Below, one piece after another: positions 34,527-47,600 of a DNA stretch of 64,000 bases. The notes beneath the pieces were generated by a model that ran no database searches, was not told where the DNA came from, and worked only from the letters and a program-made list of their open reading frames with translations. Every line of letters starts with the position of its first letter. Position 1 is the stretch's first letter. Made by a program: the position numbers and the translations under genes. Source of the stretch: Capitulum mitella (Eukaryota; Arthropoda; Thecostraca; Pollicipedomorpha; Pollicipedidae); assembly GCA_030062745.1 (NCBI GenBank), contig CP099841.1, positions 2,480,001 through 2,544,000 of the forward strand. Reading direction: 5' to 3'.

Positions 34527-34530
34527 TTAA

Positions 34531-37500
34531 GAGAAATCACACGATGCGCCTATGATATGTTGAAAGTCTACAGCAGCTGAAGCTGGTCTGATGACCCTAA
34601 GTTGCTGATGTTGGCCCGCGTTGATCTACAATGGTCCGAAGGCGCTATGGGGTAATGTCCGTCTCGGAAGAGCCTGTGCGTAAATGAAGTATAACCAGTC
34701 ACGCATATCCTCGTATGCGCCGTCCGCATCAGATACCACGGTCGGAATTTCTGAACGGCTGAGTGGCCAGGCCAGGCCGAGCCCATTCAGGCTCAGACCG
34801 GGCTGTAACTTTAAACAGAGCCCCTGATTATCACGTGCGGGGAAACGGGATACTGAAGGTTGCGTTTACATTTACGGACATTTGGGTCCTGCTTAGTTCG
34901 AATGTGTACCTAGGGTCATGTTTACGTCCACTGACATTTATTTCATGTTTACCTGGAATGTGCTGCATTCATTGTCCAACGTGCTCTTTCTACCTTTGAA
35001 TGCCATGAAGCCCTATTTCTTAAGAATTGCTTCCGATCGTCCTCAACACAGAAGTGAATAGCAAGCTCATTTTATTGAAGGCGGGCCATTGCAAGCTAGC
35101 TTGCGTAGAATGAAAACAACCAAACAAAAGTTTCACACCGAGAAGACAAAAGCGGCATGTAACTAAGACGTAAGTAACGCATCGCCTCACCGACTCGTCT
35201 ATTCCAAAACTAAACACGACGGAGAGCTTTCACCCTGGAAGCACAACACCCACGCCTCGCTCACTAGCACAGGATCATCACGTCCGGCTACGTCAACTAA
35301 TGCGGCACACTGCCGCGACGCCAAACGGCACCGGATGCTTTTGTCATTGTCACAAGCATGTGAAACCGTAGAGGTGATGAAACATCGAACCAGTAAGGCT
35401 TCCAGCACCAAGACGGAGCCAAGTCAGTACCGATACCACCCTCGGCTCTCTACTACACGCAGTCCAGGGCTACACACCACACCGCTAACCAACAACACCC
35501 AACCATGACACAACACAACGAATACACCGAGTGACTAGCGCGCGCAAAGGCGTCCAGGGCCGGCCGCAGTCTCCGTCGCCGGCCGTCTCGGACGCGCGCG
35601 AGCGAGGCGCCGCAAAAAAACGACCCCGTCAGCGGCGCGCGCCGGCAATTTTGATACGCTTCATCACAGCGGGTTAGCTGCAGGTGTTCGGCCGTCCGGT
35701 ACACGGCAGCCGAGGGCACGGGACGGCCGACGCCGGGCAGGCGGACCGGACCATCTCCTCCCCGCGGCACCTCTCGGGGACCAGACCTCCGGTCCGGCCC
35801 GGACGGCCGACGCCGGGCAGGCGGACCGGACCACCCCTCCCGGCACCTCTCGGGGTCCAGACCTCCGGTCCGGCCCGGACGGCCGACGCCGGGCAGGCGG
35901 ACCGGACCACTTCCTCTCCGCGGTACCTCTCGGGGACCAGGTCACCGCAGCCCGGCCAGGACGTGGCCCCGCCGCCGACCCAGGCCACAGCTGACTGACC
36001 GGCCCGTGCTGAGCACGGACGCGTCTAAGCACGCGGTGATTGTCCGTGGTAAGGCCGTTTCTCTAACTCAACCTGACGCAATGGCGGGCTCCCTGACGTT
36101 CGGAGGACTCAGCGTTTCCGCCTCTCCGGCAAAACGCCTGGTAAAAAAGCCAAGCAAGGCGAGGCGAACGCGGACGGAGCGAAAGAATAGCGCTCAGGCA
36201 GGCCGGCTCCTCCGAAGAACAATTTGCATGGAGGGCAGGCGCGAGATAAGCCGAAAGCCACGGGAGAAAAGAGGGGAACGAACCGCAAGGAAAACTGAAC
36301 GAACCACAACAACCATTCGAAAACGGCGTCTCAACACGTGGCGAAGGCCAGTGGTTACTGGTGTTGTGGGGCGCACAAAATGCCCAGTTCAGCGGTGTCC
36401 CTCCTGCATTCTACGACGTCAAAATACGACGACTGCTAGCTTACATGAATACAAAACGCCCGAGGGCATGGGCGGCTGGCATAATGCGCCACTGATCAAT
36501 GGATGGCTCAAACGATTCCGACGGTCCGGCGGACCTGGCAGGACGCCGCTCGACTTCAATCCCTCGGCTCTCCCCTCCCTTGACGTCACCAGAGGGACCG
36601 GACGGTGCACGGAACGCGCAATTAAAAGACAAGGAGACGACAGACGTGCGAGATTCACGGGTGCTCCTGTGGACGTTCTCCCGGTGGCTTGCTTGCCTTC
36701 CGGCCGCGGCAAACCGCAGAATACGAGAATTTTGGGTGATATGTAGCGTGCATGTGCAGAAGTGTACATTCAGTGCACAGAAATATAACTGTACGATAGG
36801 AGACAAGAAACAAGACATACAGCGTGCCATATACATCGTCCCATCTAGCTGATACACACTGATCTGCTCTACTTTACGTATGCTATTGGCGTCACATTCC
36901 TCTTTTCCACAAACACATGCATCTCCCCTCCCAGTCCCAGGCCTTGAACCGACTCCGGGACTACGCCATGTCATGGCCACTTGCTGCATCGACTAAGACA
37001 CGCGTAAATTCGCGCGGTTTCTATCATACCGACTAGGTCATGCAAAAGCTCAGGACGTCGAGACTGCTCAACAGGTATCCGATCCACCACCGCTTCTCTG
37101 GGGTGTTCTTCGCGGCGGATCTCTTTACCACAGATCCAAGTTGCGTCACACATCACGCATCTACTCCGTCTAACGCAGGCCGATGACTATGGCGTAGTTC
37201 TAAAGCCCTGACAGACGTCACGTCAGATCCTGATTTGACTAAGCGACGTCCGCCTCGAATTCAGCGGTATTTCCGGCGTGAACCGTTCGGACGCGCATGC
37301 CCGTCGACCTCAATGAACTTGGTGGAAAATTTGTACACTTGCAAGACAGGTGGGGGCGTCATTCGATTTAACGGTTCCTAACAGTTTTGTCTCCATTTAA
37401 CGGTATTTCCCGCAAGGGTCCATCGGACGCGCAGTTGTCATGCCCGTCCGCCTCAGTGAACTTGATAACTTTGTACAGTTGCATGGTCCCGCTGGGGCGT

Positions 37501-37890
37501 GATTCCGCTTTGTAAATGGCGAACCAGCTCCGAGCTAATTTTAGCCGAAAGCACTTACTCGGTTTGTTCTGCTAGAACAGGGAGTCTATTTTAGAAGTGC
37601 ATAAACTTATGTACAAGGCGACACGTACTAAAGGCACACCCAGAACGTTACAGTTGGTGTGTTGACCGATACCATGACCAAAGAAAACGGATAACAAAGG
37701 TCGACTGCTGGCAGCTCTCAGTCGTCCATATACACGCGGCCAGTCCTCCGCGTGCAACACTCCGCGGTCCTCCGTGAAGGCAGAGTGACTGAACTGCGTC
37801 ACTCTCTCCAGCCCTACCCCCGGCCCGGCGGTCTGGCGGCGTTCAGTCGGGACGCCGGGCCGCGGCGGCGGGCTGTCCGCGGCCCGGCGA
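34531..37890. other. Gene-less stretch 3' of the WW/CUE gene
   Basis: No protein family recognised. A 246-codon plus-strand frame at 36,006-36,746 is Arg/Lys-rich and resembles nothing known to me. It is not called as a gene. A GC-rich minisatellite lies at 35.7-35.95 kb. Confidence 0.5.
35721..35955 (+). repeat. Minisatellite, 76-80-bp unit, 3 copies
   Basis: Units begin GGACGGCCGACGCCGGGCAG (about 35,721, 35,801, 35,877) and continue with GCGGACCGGACCA and a CTCTCGGGG-CCAGACCTCCGG stretch. Length varies between units, so a coding role is unlikely. Confidence 0.85.
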
Positions 37891-37982
37891 CTACACGCTG
37901 CTGACCAGGGTCTTGCGGACCGCCCGCACGTACTGCTTGATGGTCTGGCAGGCTGGGCCACGGCGCAGGCTCGGGTCGCAGC
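37891..37982 (-). CDS. WW/CUE gene exon L, C-terminus and stop
   Basis: Acceptor CCGCCGCAG|GC restores frame with exon K. Encodes CDPSLRRGPACQTIKQYVRA, then VRKTLVSSV and a TAG at 37893-37891. The RRGP motif continues the octad pattern, which supports the exon assignment. Confidence 0.82.
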
Positions 37983-40900
37983 CTGCGGCGGACAGCCGGA
38001 ACAATGGACTGACCGGCCGCCCTCTGGCTGGTCAACACGCAGTCCAGCAACACTGGAGTCACGTGCGCTCTGACAGGTTAGCTAGGTCACTTCGTGGAAA
38101 TGCGTGTTTTGCGGCACATCAGTCTCCACGTTGTCCGTGATGTTTTCGGTTTAATGCTACTCCGCAGATTTCGTAATGACCCTAAAAATGTCTGCAATAA
38201 AGGCAATGACTGCAACTTTCGCATGAATTAAAATACCATGGATCGCAATTCCGGCCTGGGTTTAAATGGCAAATGTTCTTCTCTGTCATCTACTTCTGCA
38301 GCACTGTGTGAAGCTATGAACAGTTCTCCGATGTTTTTCAAATTTTCCGACTTAGGAAAAGACTTCCGTCATAAAAATGTATGGCCCAACTTCTGCAGAC
38401 TGTGTGAAGCTATGAAGTCTCCGAGTCAATTCGGACAAAAAAGACTTGCGTCATAGAATTTGTTGCCTCTTTTTTAAGCAATGAATGTGCAGGAGTGAAG
38501 AGTCAAATACGAAGCAATCCAATACCAAGACTGCATTGGCGATGTCCAGAATGGGCCTAAAACAAAAACGAAAACAAAAAAGCAGGGAAGCTGCAATGCT
38601 GTAAACTGTGCGCCTTGTGAACAGTCCAAGCCTATTCCAGGACAAATCCAGTCCAGGAGGTAAATTTGTCCTGGAAGCAGTGAAAAAGGCCCATCAATCA
38701 ATGTTTCAGGCCATCGGAGACATCAAAACTGGCTGAGCTGTGATGTTGCAGACGTAAAGGGAACATGGTGCAAACGTAAAGGGAAACTTCCTGAAGAAGT
38801 AACCCAAGGCCGTGATCAAGGTCGTGAAATTAAAATCGGCAAAACAAGCAGATTCACAGAAGTTGCAATCGTTTTACATGTCGCACGAGGCTGCAAAGGA
38901 TAGTTGCAAGCTTCAAGCGCCTTGCTTCATTACTTTGGGTATCCTACGTACCATCTTTCAAAACTACTGACCACCGGCCTTTTGCATCTGGTCATTCGCA
39001 GCTCTTGCCAAATCCATGGCATGACCTTGGCAAACAGATCATATTTCAAACACGACATAATGGGAGATTTTCAAGTTCACAAACATGCTATAGAAATGGG
39101 CACAGCCTTGATACTAAAAACTCCAAGCTAGTAAATTAAATAAAAGCAAGTTATTGACCGAATCACACAGAGCTGTGTCCTGACGTTAGTCGGCCCCCCT
39201 GCCGTCAGTGCATACCCCTGGCGTTAGTGGGTCCGTCAGTACGTATCCCTGACGTTATTGGGCCGGAGCGCAGCCGCAGGTTTGGGCCGCGTCACCCTCA
39301 GTTCGTACCCCGGTCGTCAGTGGGCCCAGCAGTACGTACCGCGGTCGTCAGTGGGCCCAGCAGTACGTATCGCGGTCGTCAGTGGGCCCAGCAGTACGTA
39401 CCCCTGGCGTTACTGGGCCCAGCAGTACGTACCCCTGGCGTTACTGGGCCCAGCAGTACGTACCCCGGTCGTCAGTGGGCCCAGCAGTACGTACCCCTGG
39501 CGTCAGTGGGCCCAGCAGTACGTACCCCTGGCGTCAGTGGGCCCAGCAGTACGTACCCCTGGCGTCAGTGGGCCCAGCAGTACGTACCCCTGGCGTCAGT
39601 GGGCCCAGCAGTACGTACCCCTGGCGTTACTGGGCCGCGGTCCGGAGCGCAGCTGGAGGTCTGGGCCTCGGCGGAGGTCGGCATCTGGCCCGTTCCAGGC
39701 GATGTAGTCCGATCTGGCAGGCAACCGGCACAGGTGAAAATCACCAACGACCAACAACAGTCTCAAAAAGAAATCCAACCCGGATAAAGCTAACCACCTG
39801 CGATACCAAAGCATTCTCGTCAAGCCGTAACACTTTTCCATTACGCCATTTTTACGTTTAGTGTCCTCACTGGATTACACGCCCACAGTTTTTCCTTCCG
39901 GAACAACAAATCGGGCCATTTTATAACCGTAATATATAAAATAAGACCGTCTTCCGACAACGAACACCAATTAAGGCAAAATTATTTAACTCAAGCTAGC
40001 AACGGATGAAAGTGTTAACGTAATTTTCCAACGGTAGATGCATTCGAGATGGTGACTATACTCGACAATGAAAGAGCAGAAACATCAAGTGCTTCCTACG
40101 CACAGCTTTGCAGGTCGGCGGAACCAGGAAGTGTTTGCTCCACAAGCGGAATATAAACACCTTATATGTGCCCAAAAAATCAGCAAAAGTGAAATTTACA
40201 CAAACGTTCCATTCCACCGTCATCGCTTATTTGCTCCCTGAAACGCCAGTTATATCTACTGTATATAAAAGATAACGAATTTCACCCCAGTGTTCTGCTT
40301 AATCGGTGTCTGAGTTTGAACTACAGGCATTTTGCGTTTGACCTTGACGCAGAACGTTTCCCGGTCCCGTGCCGCCCCTGCCCGACTCACAGCAGGTTGG
40401 AGGCCTGCGGTCCTCGCGCCATGCGAGGGTCGGGGCCCCTGGCCGCCGTGCGGTACTTGGAGCGGTACTCCGGCACAGTCTCCCGCGCGCTCGAGCTGGA
40501 GGCCGAAAACGACAGTCAGACCGGCACAGGCCGACACCGTCAGACTTCAGCAGGTCCATCTACGACTGGCTGAGAATGGAATACATTCGCGACCTGGTGC
40601 CCTGGACTGACACTCACCCGTCACAGAGTTCACCTGGTCCCGCTCTGACGGCTGAAAACCGCATACATCCCACATCTGGTGCCCTGGAGTGACACTCACC
40701 CGTCACAGAGTTCACCTGGTCCCGCTCTGACGGCTGAAAACCGCATACATCCCACATCTGGTGCCCTGGACTGACACTCACCCGTCACAGAGTTCACCTG
40801 GTCCCGCTCTGACGGCTGAAAACCGCATACATCCCACATCTGGTGCCCTGGAGCGACACTCACCCGTCACAGAGTTCACCTGGTCCCGCTCTGACGGCTG

Positions 40901-41593
40901 AAAACCGCATACATCCCACATCTGGTGCCCTGGACTGACACTCACCCGTCACAGAGTTCACCTGGTCCCGCTCTGACGGCTGAAAATCGCATACATCCCA
41001 CATCTGGTGCCCTGGACTGACACTCACCCGTCACAGAGTTCACCTGGTCCCGCTCTAAAGGCTGAAAACCGCATACATCCCACATCTGGTGCCCTGGACT
41101 GACACTCACCCGTCACAGAGTTCACCTGGTCCCGCTCTGACGGCTGAAAATCGCATACATCCGACAACTGATGCCCTGGACTGACACCCACCCGTCACAA
41201 ACTTAACCTTTTTTGCTCCCTGGCAGGTGAGAACGGCATACATCACGCACTTGGTGCCCTGGAGCGGCACCCACTCGTCACAGAGTTAATCTGGTCCCCT
41301 CTGGCGGCACAGGTCCCACACCTGGTGCCCTCGAGTGACGGCCCACCGGCACAAGCGGTGTTTCATATCTCCCAGGTAATGCTCGAGCAACACCTAAAAA
41401 AACCGCATCACCTAACAAACAATAGCACCACCTGAAAAAACACCAGGTGCCGCATAGACAGGACTACGTAACAGGGTCTGGACACAATGCCTACTTCCTA
41501 AACCGATCAAAATTTTTTTACCAAACATTCTAATATGCACAATATAAAGGACGATTCTGTAAATGTAGGCAACCAAGTGCCTGCATCATTTCA

Positions 41594-41648
<55 letters not shown>

Positions 41649-44600
41649 TAATGTGCCGGAATAGGGACATACATAACAGACCGTTCTTGAAACCGCGTTT
41701 CATTGCATCTCGTTGAGCTGACAACATGAATGGAGGGGTAGCACCTGAAATTTGAGTTTTTTACGGAGGCTTTAGAAACTTTGAGGCAGACTCTAGAACC
41801 TTATGAACGTTGTGTGAAAGTAAGGGTCCTGGGACTACAAATCCGCCAGAAATGGAGCTCCACAACGCGCCCTAACGTTGTCCAGGGTTTGAGAACGGAT
41901 TTTGATTTGGCTGTTCCTCAGGATGTAGTCATTCCTGTGCCATTCTTTGCAGAATGGGAATTAGGTACGTTGCTACCTGACAACGCACACATTAGCATGA
42001 TGGCTATCTCACGCAGCTAATAAAGTGATGACCGCGTTGCATTAACATTCTGTACAGGTTCCACACATTAAAAAGCAGGATGGAATCAACAACAAAACAA
42101 CATACGCTTAAAAAGGAATTCGGTCTTGTCTCGTCTCAATCTTGTCTCCAAACAGTTCTGACTTCAAAATTCTATAGTCTCGTTAGAAGGTCAGAAGACG
42201 CAAAAAGTAGGCGCACGCACATACTAATTTTTCTTTGTACGTTTTTTTCATTTTTTTGTAACCGATTTTGTGAAGGGCCATTAGACAGGAGCAGACAACT
42301 AATGACGTGATCTTCAGGCAAAAGTTCGTCGGGCTGAAGGTCGCAAAGCGATAGTTTGTCGGGTAATAGTTCGTAAAGTCAAAAAATCGCCAGGCAAATG
42401 TTCGTCTAGGACAATAGTTCGTCTCCGTGACAGTTCGTATGGACAAAGTTCGTCCAGGCCAAAAGTTCGTGTAAGACAAAAGTTCGTCTCGCCTACGTCC
42501 GTATCGGACAAAAATTCCGTCCAGCAAAAGTTCGTATAGGATATATCTTCTAGCACAAGAGTTCGTCCAGGACAGGAGTTCGTCCAGGACAAGAGTTCGT
42601 CTGGCAGAAATTCGTTTGGGAGAAAAGTTCGCCAGGGACAAAAGTTCGTCCAGGGCAAAAGGGCAGATTAGGTTAGGTTACGTGACTTTTTAAGGTCCGT
42701 TCCTTTTCCGATACGAACCTTTCCCGACACGAACCTTATGTTTGCGAACTTTTGGTTACAAACTTTTTTCCTTACGAGCGTTTTCCCTTATAAACTTTTT
42801 TCCTACGAACCCTTTCCATACAAGCCTTTTGCTGTACAAACCTTTCCCATTTGCGTGACAAACTTGTCCTAGACGAACTTCTCCTCTTGACGAACTCTTG
42901 TTCTAGACAAACTTCTGCATGACGGACTTTTGTCCCTAGACAAACTTTTACCCCATACGACCTTTTGCCTTACGCGAACTTTTGTCCTAGACGAACTTCT
43001 GCGAGAACTTTGGCCCCAGACGAACCTTTGCCCTAGACGAGCTTTTGCTTTTGACGAACTTCTGCAAGACGAACTCCTGTCGTAGATGAACTTTTGTCCT
43101 CGACTAACTTTTACCCTCGACGAACTTTTTCCCCTACACGAACTTCTACCCGAAAACTGCGTGACTACGTAGACTGTACATCAACTAACTGAGAGGAGTG
43201 GCTACGTTCCTTCGCGAATTCTACTATGGGTGGGAGGTAGTGGTGTCAATGTTCAGTGGTGCCAGTCAATGCCAAAACCAGGGCCCTTCACGCCTAGCCA
43301 AAGCCCGGTTTGGACTCGGCTGGCCCCAAGCCGGGCCACTGTCCACAGCGCTTCATTTTCCCATTGACACCGCTCAAAAAGTTGGGCCCGGACGGGGCCT
43401 TGCCGTAGGATCGTTGGTCCCGGCCCTCACCGGTCCCGCAAATTCCCTAAGACACCTCTGCTGGAGGCTCCCATTGTTCAGTGGGCTCCCACCGAGCGAA
43501 CACACAGCGAAGAGCAGGCATCCTGTACCTACGGCAGCAGTTTAAACCTAAAGATAAGGGCTCAGTTTGGCGCCACGCGCTGGACATGCTTCAAGCCGGC
43601 GCCGACCTCTGTAGTGGCCGACTGGAGGGCCATTGGAGACGCCGAGGACGAGGTCGCAAACCATCCTACCGCTCAACCGGAGGCGCGCAGCACCGCGCCC
43701 GGATTTCTTGCGGGATTTCGACTTCTGGCGCTCGGTAAACCTGGCCTTGCCAGTGTACCGAATGGCCACACCGGTGGTTACGGTTATCCAGGACGAACAG
43801 CAGACAGTGGCGGCCAGCCTGGACCAAGTGAGGGTTCTGCGGCAAGCAGTGAGTGGCCGTCGCCATCGTTTCGAGCAGTTTTGGTCTGAGATACTGAAGG
43901 CCGAAAAACTGCAAATCGGCGAACTCTGGCTGTCGAGAACGCGCCCTCCACGCGACTGGATGAAGGCACCGAGCTTCACCACACGGCAACGTCAAGGGCA
44001 AATGCCGGTTCACGTATCCGACGACCGTGGACAGCCTGGGAAGCAGTTCGGAAAACTGGCATTTTGTAGGTGAGGACAAAGTCCTGGCTTAATCCGAGCT
44101 GGCAATGACCCATGCGACCTTGCTGCAACCGAACGCACCGACGCCCACTTCAGCCTGAACTCGGACCGGCTGAGGCTCCCCGTGCAGATGCTGCAGGATC
44201 GTTGTGGTGGACAGGATGCCTTCAAAACCCTTCACGGCGTCATCCCATTCTTCAAGGAATCAAAAAGCCGGCGGGCCATGCTGATGGATGCGTGAAACTT
44301 CTTCGCATCCTATTCACCATCCCGGCTACAACATACACTACAGCGAGAAGTTGAAGCACACTGCGTCGCCTAAATAACACCTCAGGCCAACCATGACCAA
44401 GCTGCTTCTCAATCCCATTGTCATGTGCGCGACCTACGGCGAGAACGTCCAAGTCCTCAATTGGGTGGCGCTCCTCCGGGAGTAGGTTGGAGCGACTCTG
44501 CAGTGAGTGAACGTGTTCGGCATTTTTTTTTAGTACGTTTTAGGGCATGGGAACAAAGCCGTGTGTCGGCCCTACGTTTGCTCATCACATGTATCGTTCC

Positions 44601-47600
44601 TGTGATTCACTGGAACAATGGGCACCTGACATTTGCTCGCGAACCGGGCTCGACATGTACCAGCACTGACACTTCTGATGACTTTTGTACCCTTTTTGGT
44701 AAGTTCTCCGTGCCCGCGTAAATCATTAGATCCAGAACATTAGCTTCGAAGCCAACTGAAGTTGACTGTCCCGTTGCGTAACTGACAGAGTGTGATGGCT
44801 AGCAAGAGTTATGAACATTTAACCCGTTGAGGAGAACGAGGAAATGTAAATAAATAGGTCATACTGGCATCACTGACACGTTTAGCGTTTTACATGAAAA
44901 GCAAAGTTTTTGGTACTGGAAACTAAAGTTTTCGGAATCCGGTGAGTTTATTTTTACTTTTTGAGGGGAAAGGGTAAGTCTGAACATAGCATCACCTGGG
45001 ATTTTTCAAGAGCTTCACACATGCCCACCAGTCAGAGACTTTACCTGGTCCCCCACTGGCAGCCTATGTCCGACACCTGGCGTCCCGGAGTCGGCCTCAC
45101 CCGTCACAGATTCCACCAGGTCCCCCTCTGGCAGCCCACGTCCGACACCTGGCGCCCCGGAGTCGGCCTCACCCGGCGCTGGCGGCTTCGCGGGCCTTCT
45201 TGCTGGGGCTGGCCAGCGGGCTGACGGACGTGGCGTCACTCGGCGGCCGCGGGCCGCGCCGCGGGGAGCGCGGCGACGTGTGCTTCGGAGACGGCACCGG
45301 CATCGTGTCCGTCCCGGCGGCGTCACTGCCGGCCCGACGGACGGGGGGGTCAGACGCAGACAAACAGACGGACGGGGAAGACTGACGCAACGGCACGGCC
45401 AACACTGACAGCCGCCGGAGACACGCGCCGGCTGCTGCCCCCATACGATCGCGGAAACATTCTGTTACGCCCATGATGATGGCTGGAAAGAATAAACTAG
45501 AAACAGTCCCACCTACAACTCCGAAAATGTTACGCCAAATAAAAACGCCGCCAAGACGCGCTCGCATGCACACGGAGACACGGCCAGGTGAACGACAGGG
45601 ACGCTCAATCCCCACGGTCAGAGTGCCGAAGGCCTGTCCTCCGTGCTCGGCCATGTTCGGCCCAGCGGAACAATGCAAGGGGGCGGTCGACAGCGGCCGC
45701 TGTCAGCCGGACGGCAGACAGCGATGATCGTCCGAGCTGCAGCGGCCGCTGGCGCAGCCTGGACAGACCACGGGCCGTGCAACAGTGGCCTCCACCCGGA
45801 CAATGCGAATACAACAGCCCGCTATATTGGGGCCCGCAGAATAATGGCAAGGTGAAGTGCATGACCGGAGCAACTGCAGAACAAGAGGAAGTTAGCAAGA
45901 CAACCGTATGTTATACCGTATCTTATCGAAGACTGAGTGCGCACAAAAACTGTCGGCCCCAGCACGGAGCGAATCCTCAGGCAGATTATTTGAAAATTTA
46001 AGCTGTGGATGCAGAGATGTCACGCCGAAGTTTTAGAACCTCCTATTATAATGTTTTGCAGTGCACAGACAACGGAAAATGTCTTGCATGCGGACTGACG
46101 ACTGACAAAGGTCTCTAAGAAAACATGACAGAGGGGGAACCAATTTGGATTGCGAAGGACACCGGATAAATCTGTCCAGGTTTCTTATGCCAGTGAAGAG
46201 GTTAACCTGGGCTCCTCAGCATATTGAAGAGGGTACTGGCGATAGTTTAAAACACTCCGTCCATAAAACGGACGTAGGATTTTGAGCATGACGATGCTGT
46301 CTCGGTTCCTCAGGACAATGAGGCGTCTCACTTCAGCTTCTCAGAGCACTCCGGACAGACTGACCTGGACCGCACAAGACGCCGGTGAGACCTGACCAGG
46401 AAACCAGACTGCCTGACCTGGCGCGTACGGACGGCGAAAGCGGAGACTGACCTGGGAGGAGAGAGGGAGGAGAGAGAGGAGAGGAGAGAGGGACGGCGGC
46501 GAGACTGACCTGGGCTGGGCGGCGGTGGCGGGCCGGGAGTCGGTGACCGAGTCGGCCTCCTGGCGCTCCACCATGTTCTCCAGCACGCTGCGGGCCTTTT
46601 CCAGGTCGTAGCCTGCCGACTCCAGCGCCAGCTTCATCACCGTGGCCGACACGGAGGGAAACTCACGCTCCAGGCTGTCCCGCACTGCCAGCAGAGGAAC
46701 GGCACAGTGGACCGCCGCACTGGCTAAGCATGGTATCTGTCACGAGACCATAAATGTGCTGGGATTTCGGCGCTGTCTCTGACGCACTGCTGTGGTACAG
46801 GACAATTACACTTAACGTCGGCAGACGTGATCAGTTTTATTGGGTATTAGGTATTAGTTAAGCAAAGCTTCCAGCCGACCCAACTTTATTTCTCAGGCCA
46901 GATGCGTCCGGTCAGCCAACTACCGAGAGAAAATCTCATCGAGTGCAACAGCGCAGAACATAGGAACACAATCTGGTCTCAATTATTCTCGCTTAATGGA
47001 TTGCAAAAATGCACACAGCTGTGTGCTTCGCTCGATACCATACAAACCAGAAGTGCAACAAACGAAGATGCTGAGTACGCAACAGCTATGCCAAGGGTGG
47101 ATTGGCCCTGAACCGTTCCTTCCAACTCCAGGCCAAGGTAAAGTCAGGGCCACCAGCCCAGACCGCCACCAGCCTGGCCCACACCTGTCCCAACTCTGCA
47201 ACGCCGGCGTCAGTCGCCCCACCCTCAGGCCGGCTACCCACCCTGCTGTCGGTCGGCCTCGCACAAGATCCGGGCGCGCGGCGACGGCTGCGGGCTTTCC
47301 GAGCGCCTGGATGCTGACCACGTCCCGCTGGTGGCGCAGGTCGAACCGCGCCGGCACCACCGGCGTCATGCTCTTGTCGTAACCCATGCCTGCCGGCCGG
47401 AGCGCGCGGTGGCCTCTCAGAACGGGCCGCTCGTTTCCCTGGGCTGCCCACTGCTCAGCCCTCCAGGCCGCCCGGACCCCTGGGCTGAGCAGACTGACGA
47501 ACGGTGACGTCTTCGACAGCCCAACTCATCGGCGGCAAACAACAATGACGTTTTGGCGTTCAGTACAATACCAGAAGTTATCTAATGCACCGAATTTTCG

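Noticed and set aside
35664-36032. Minus-strand frame with SACPASAVRAGPEVW repeats
   Set aside because: The underlying 76-80-bp units vary in length so the frame changes between units; a minisatellite is the simpler reading.
36006-36746. 246-codon basic plus-strand frame
   Set aside because: No family resemblance, no exon-like boundaries and no second feature to support it; chance length is plausible in this GC-rich sequence.
39227-39787. 186-codon plus-strand frame with WAQQYVP-type repeats
   Set aside because: It is the antisense of the 31-bp donor array and of exon K; the reading is a by-product of the repeat.
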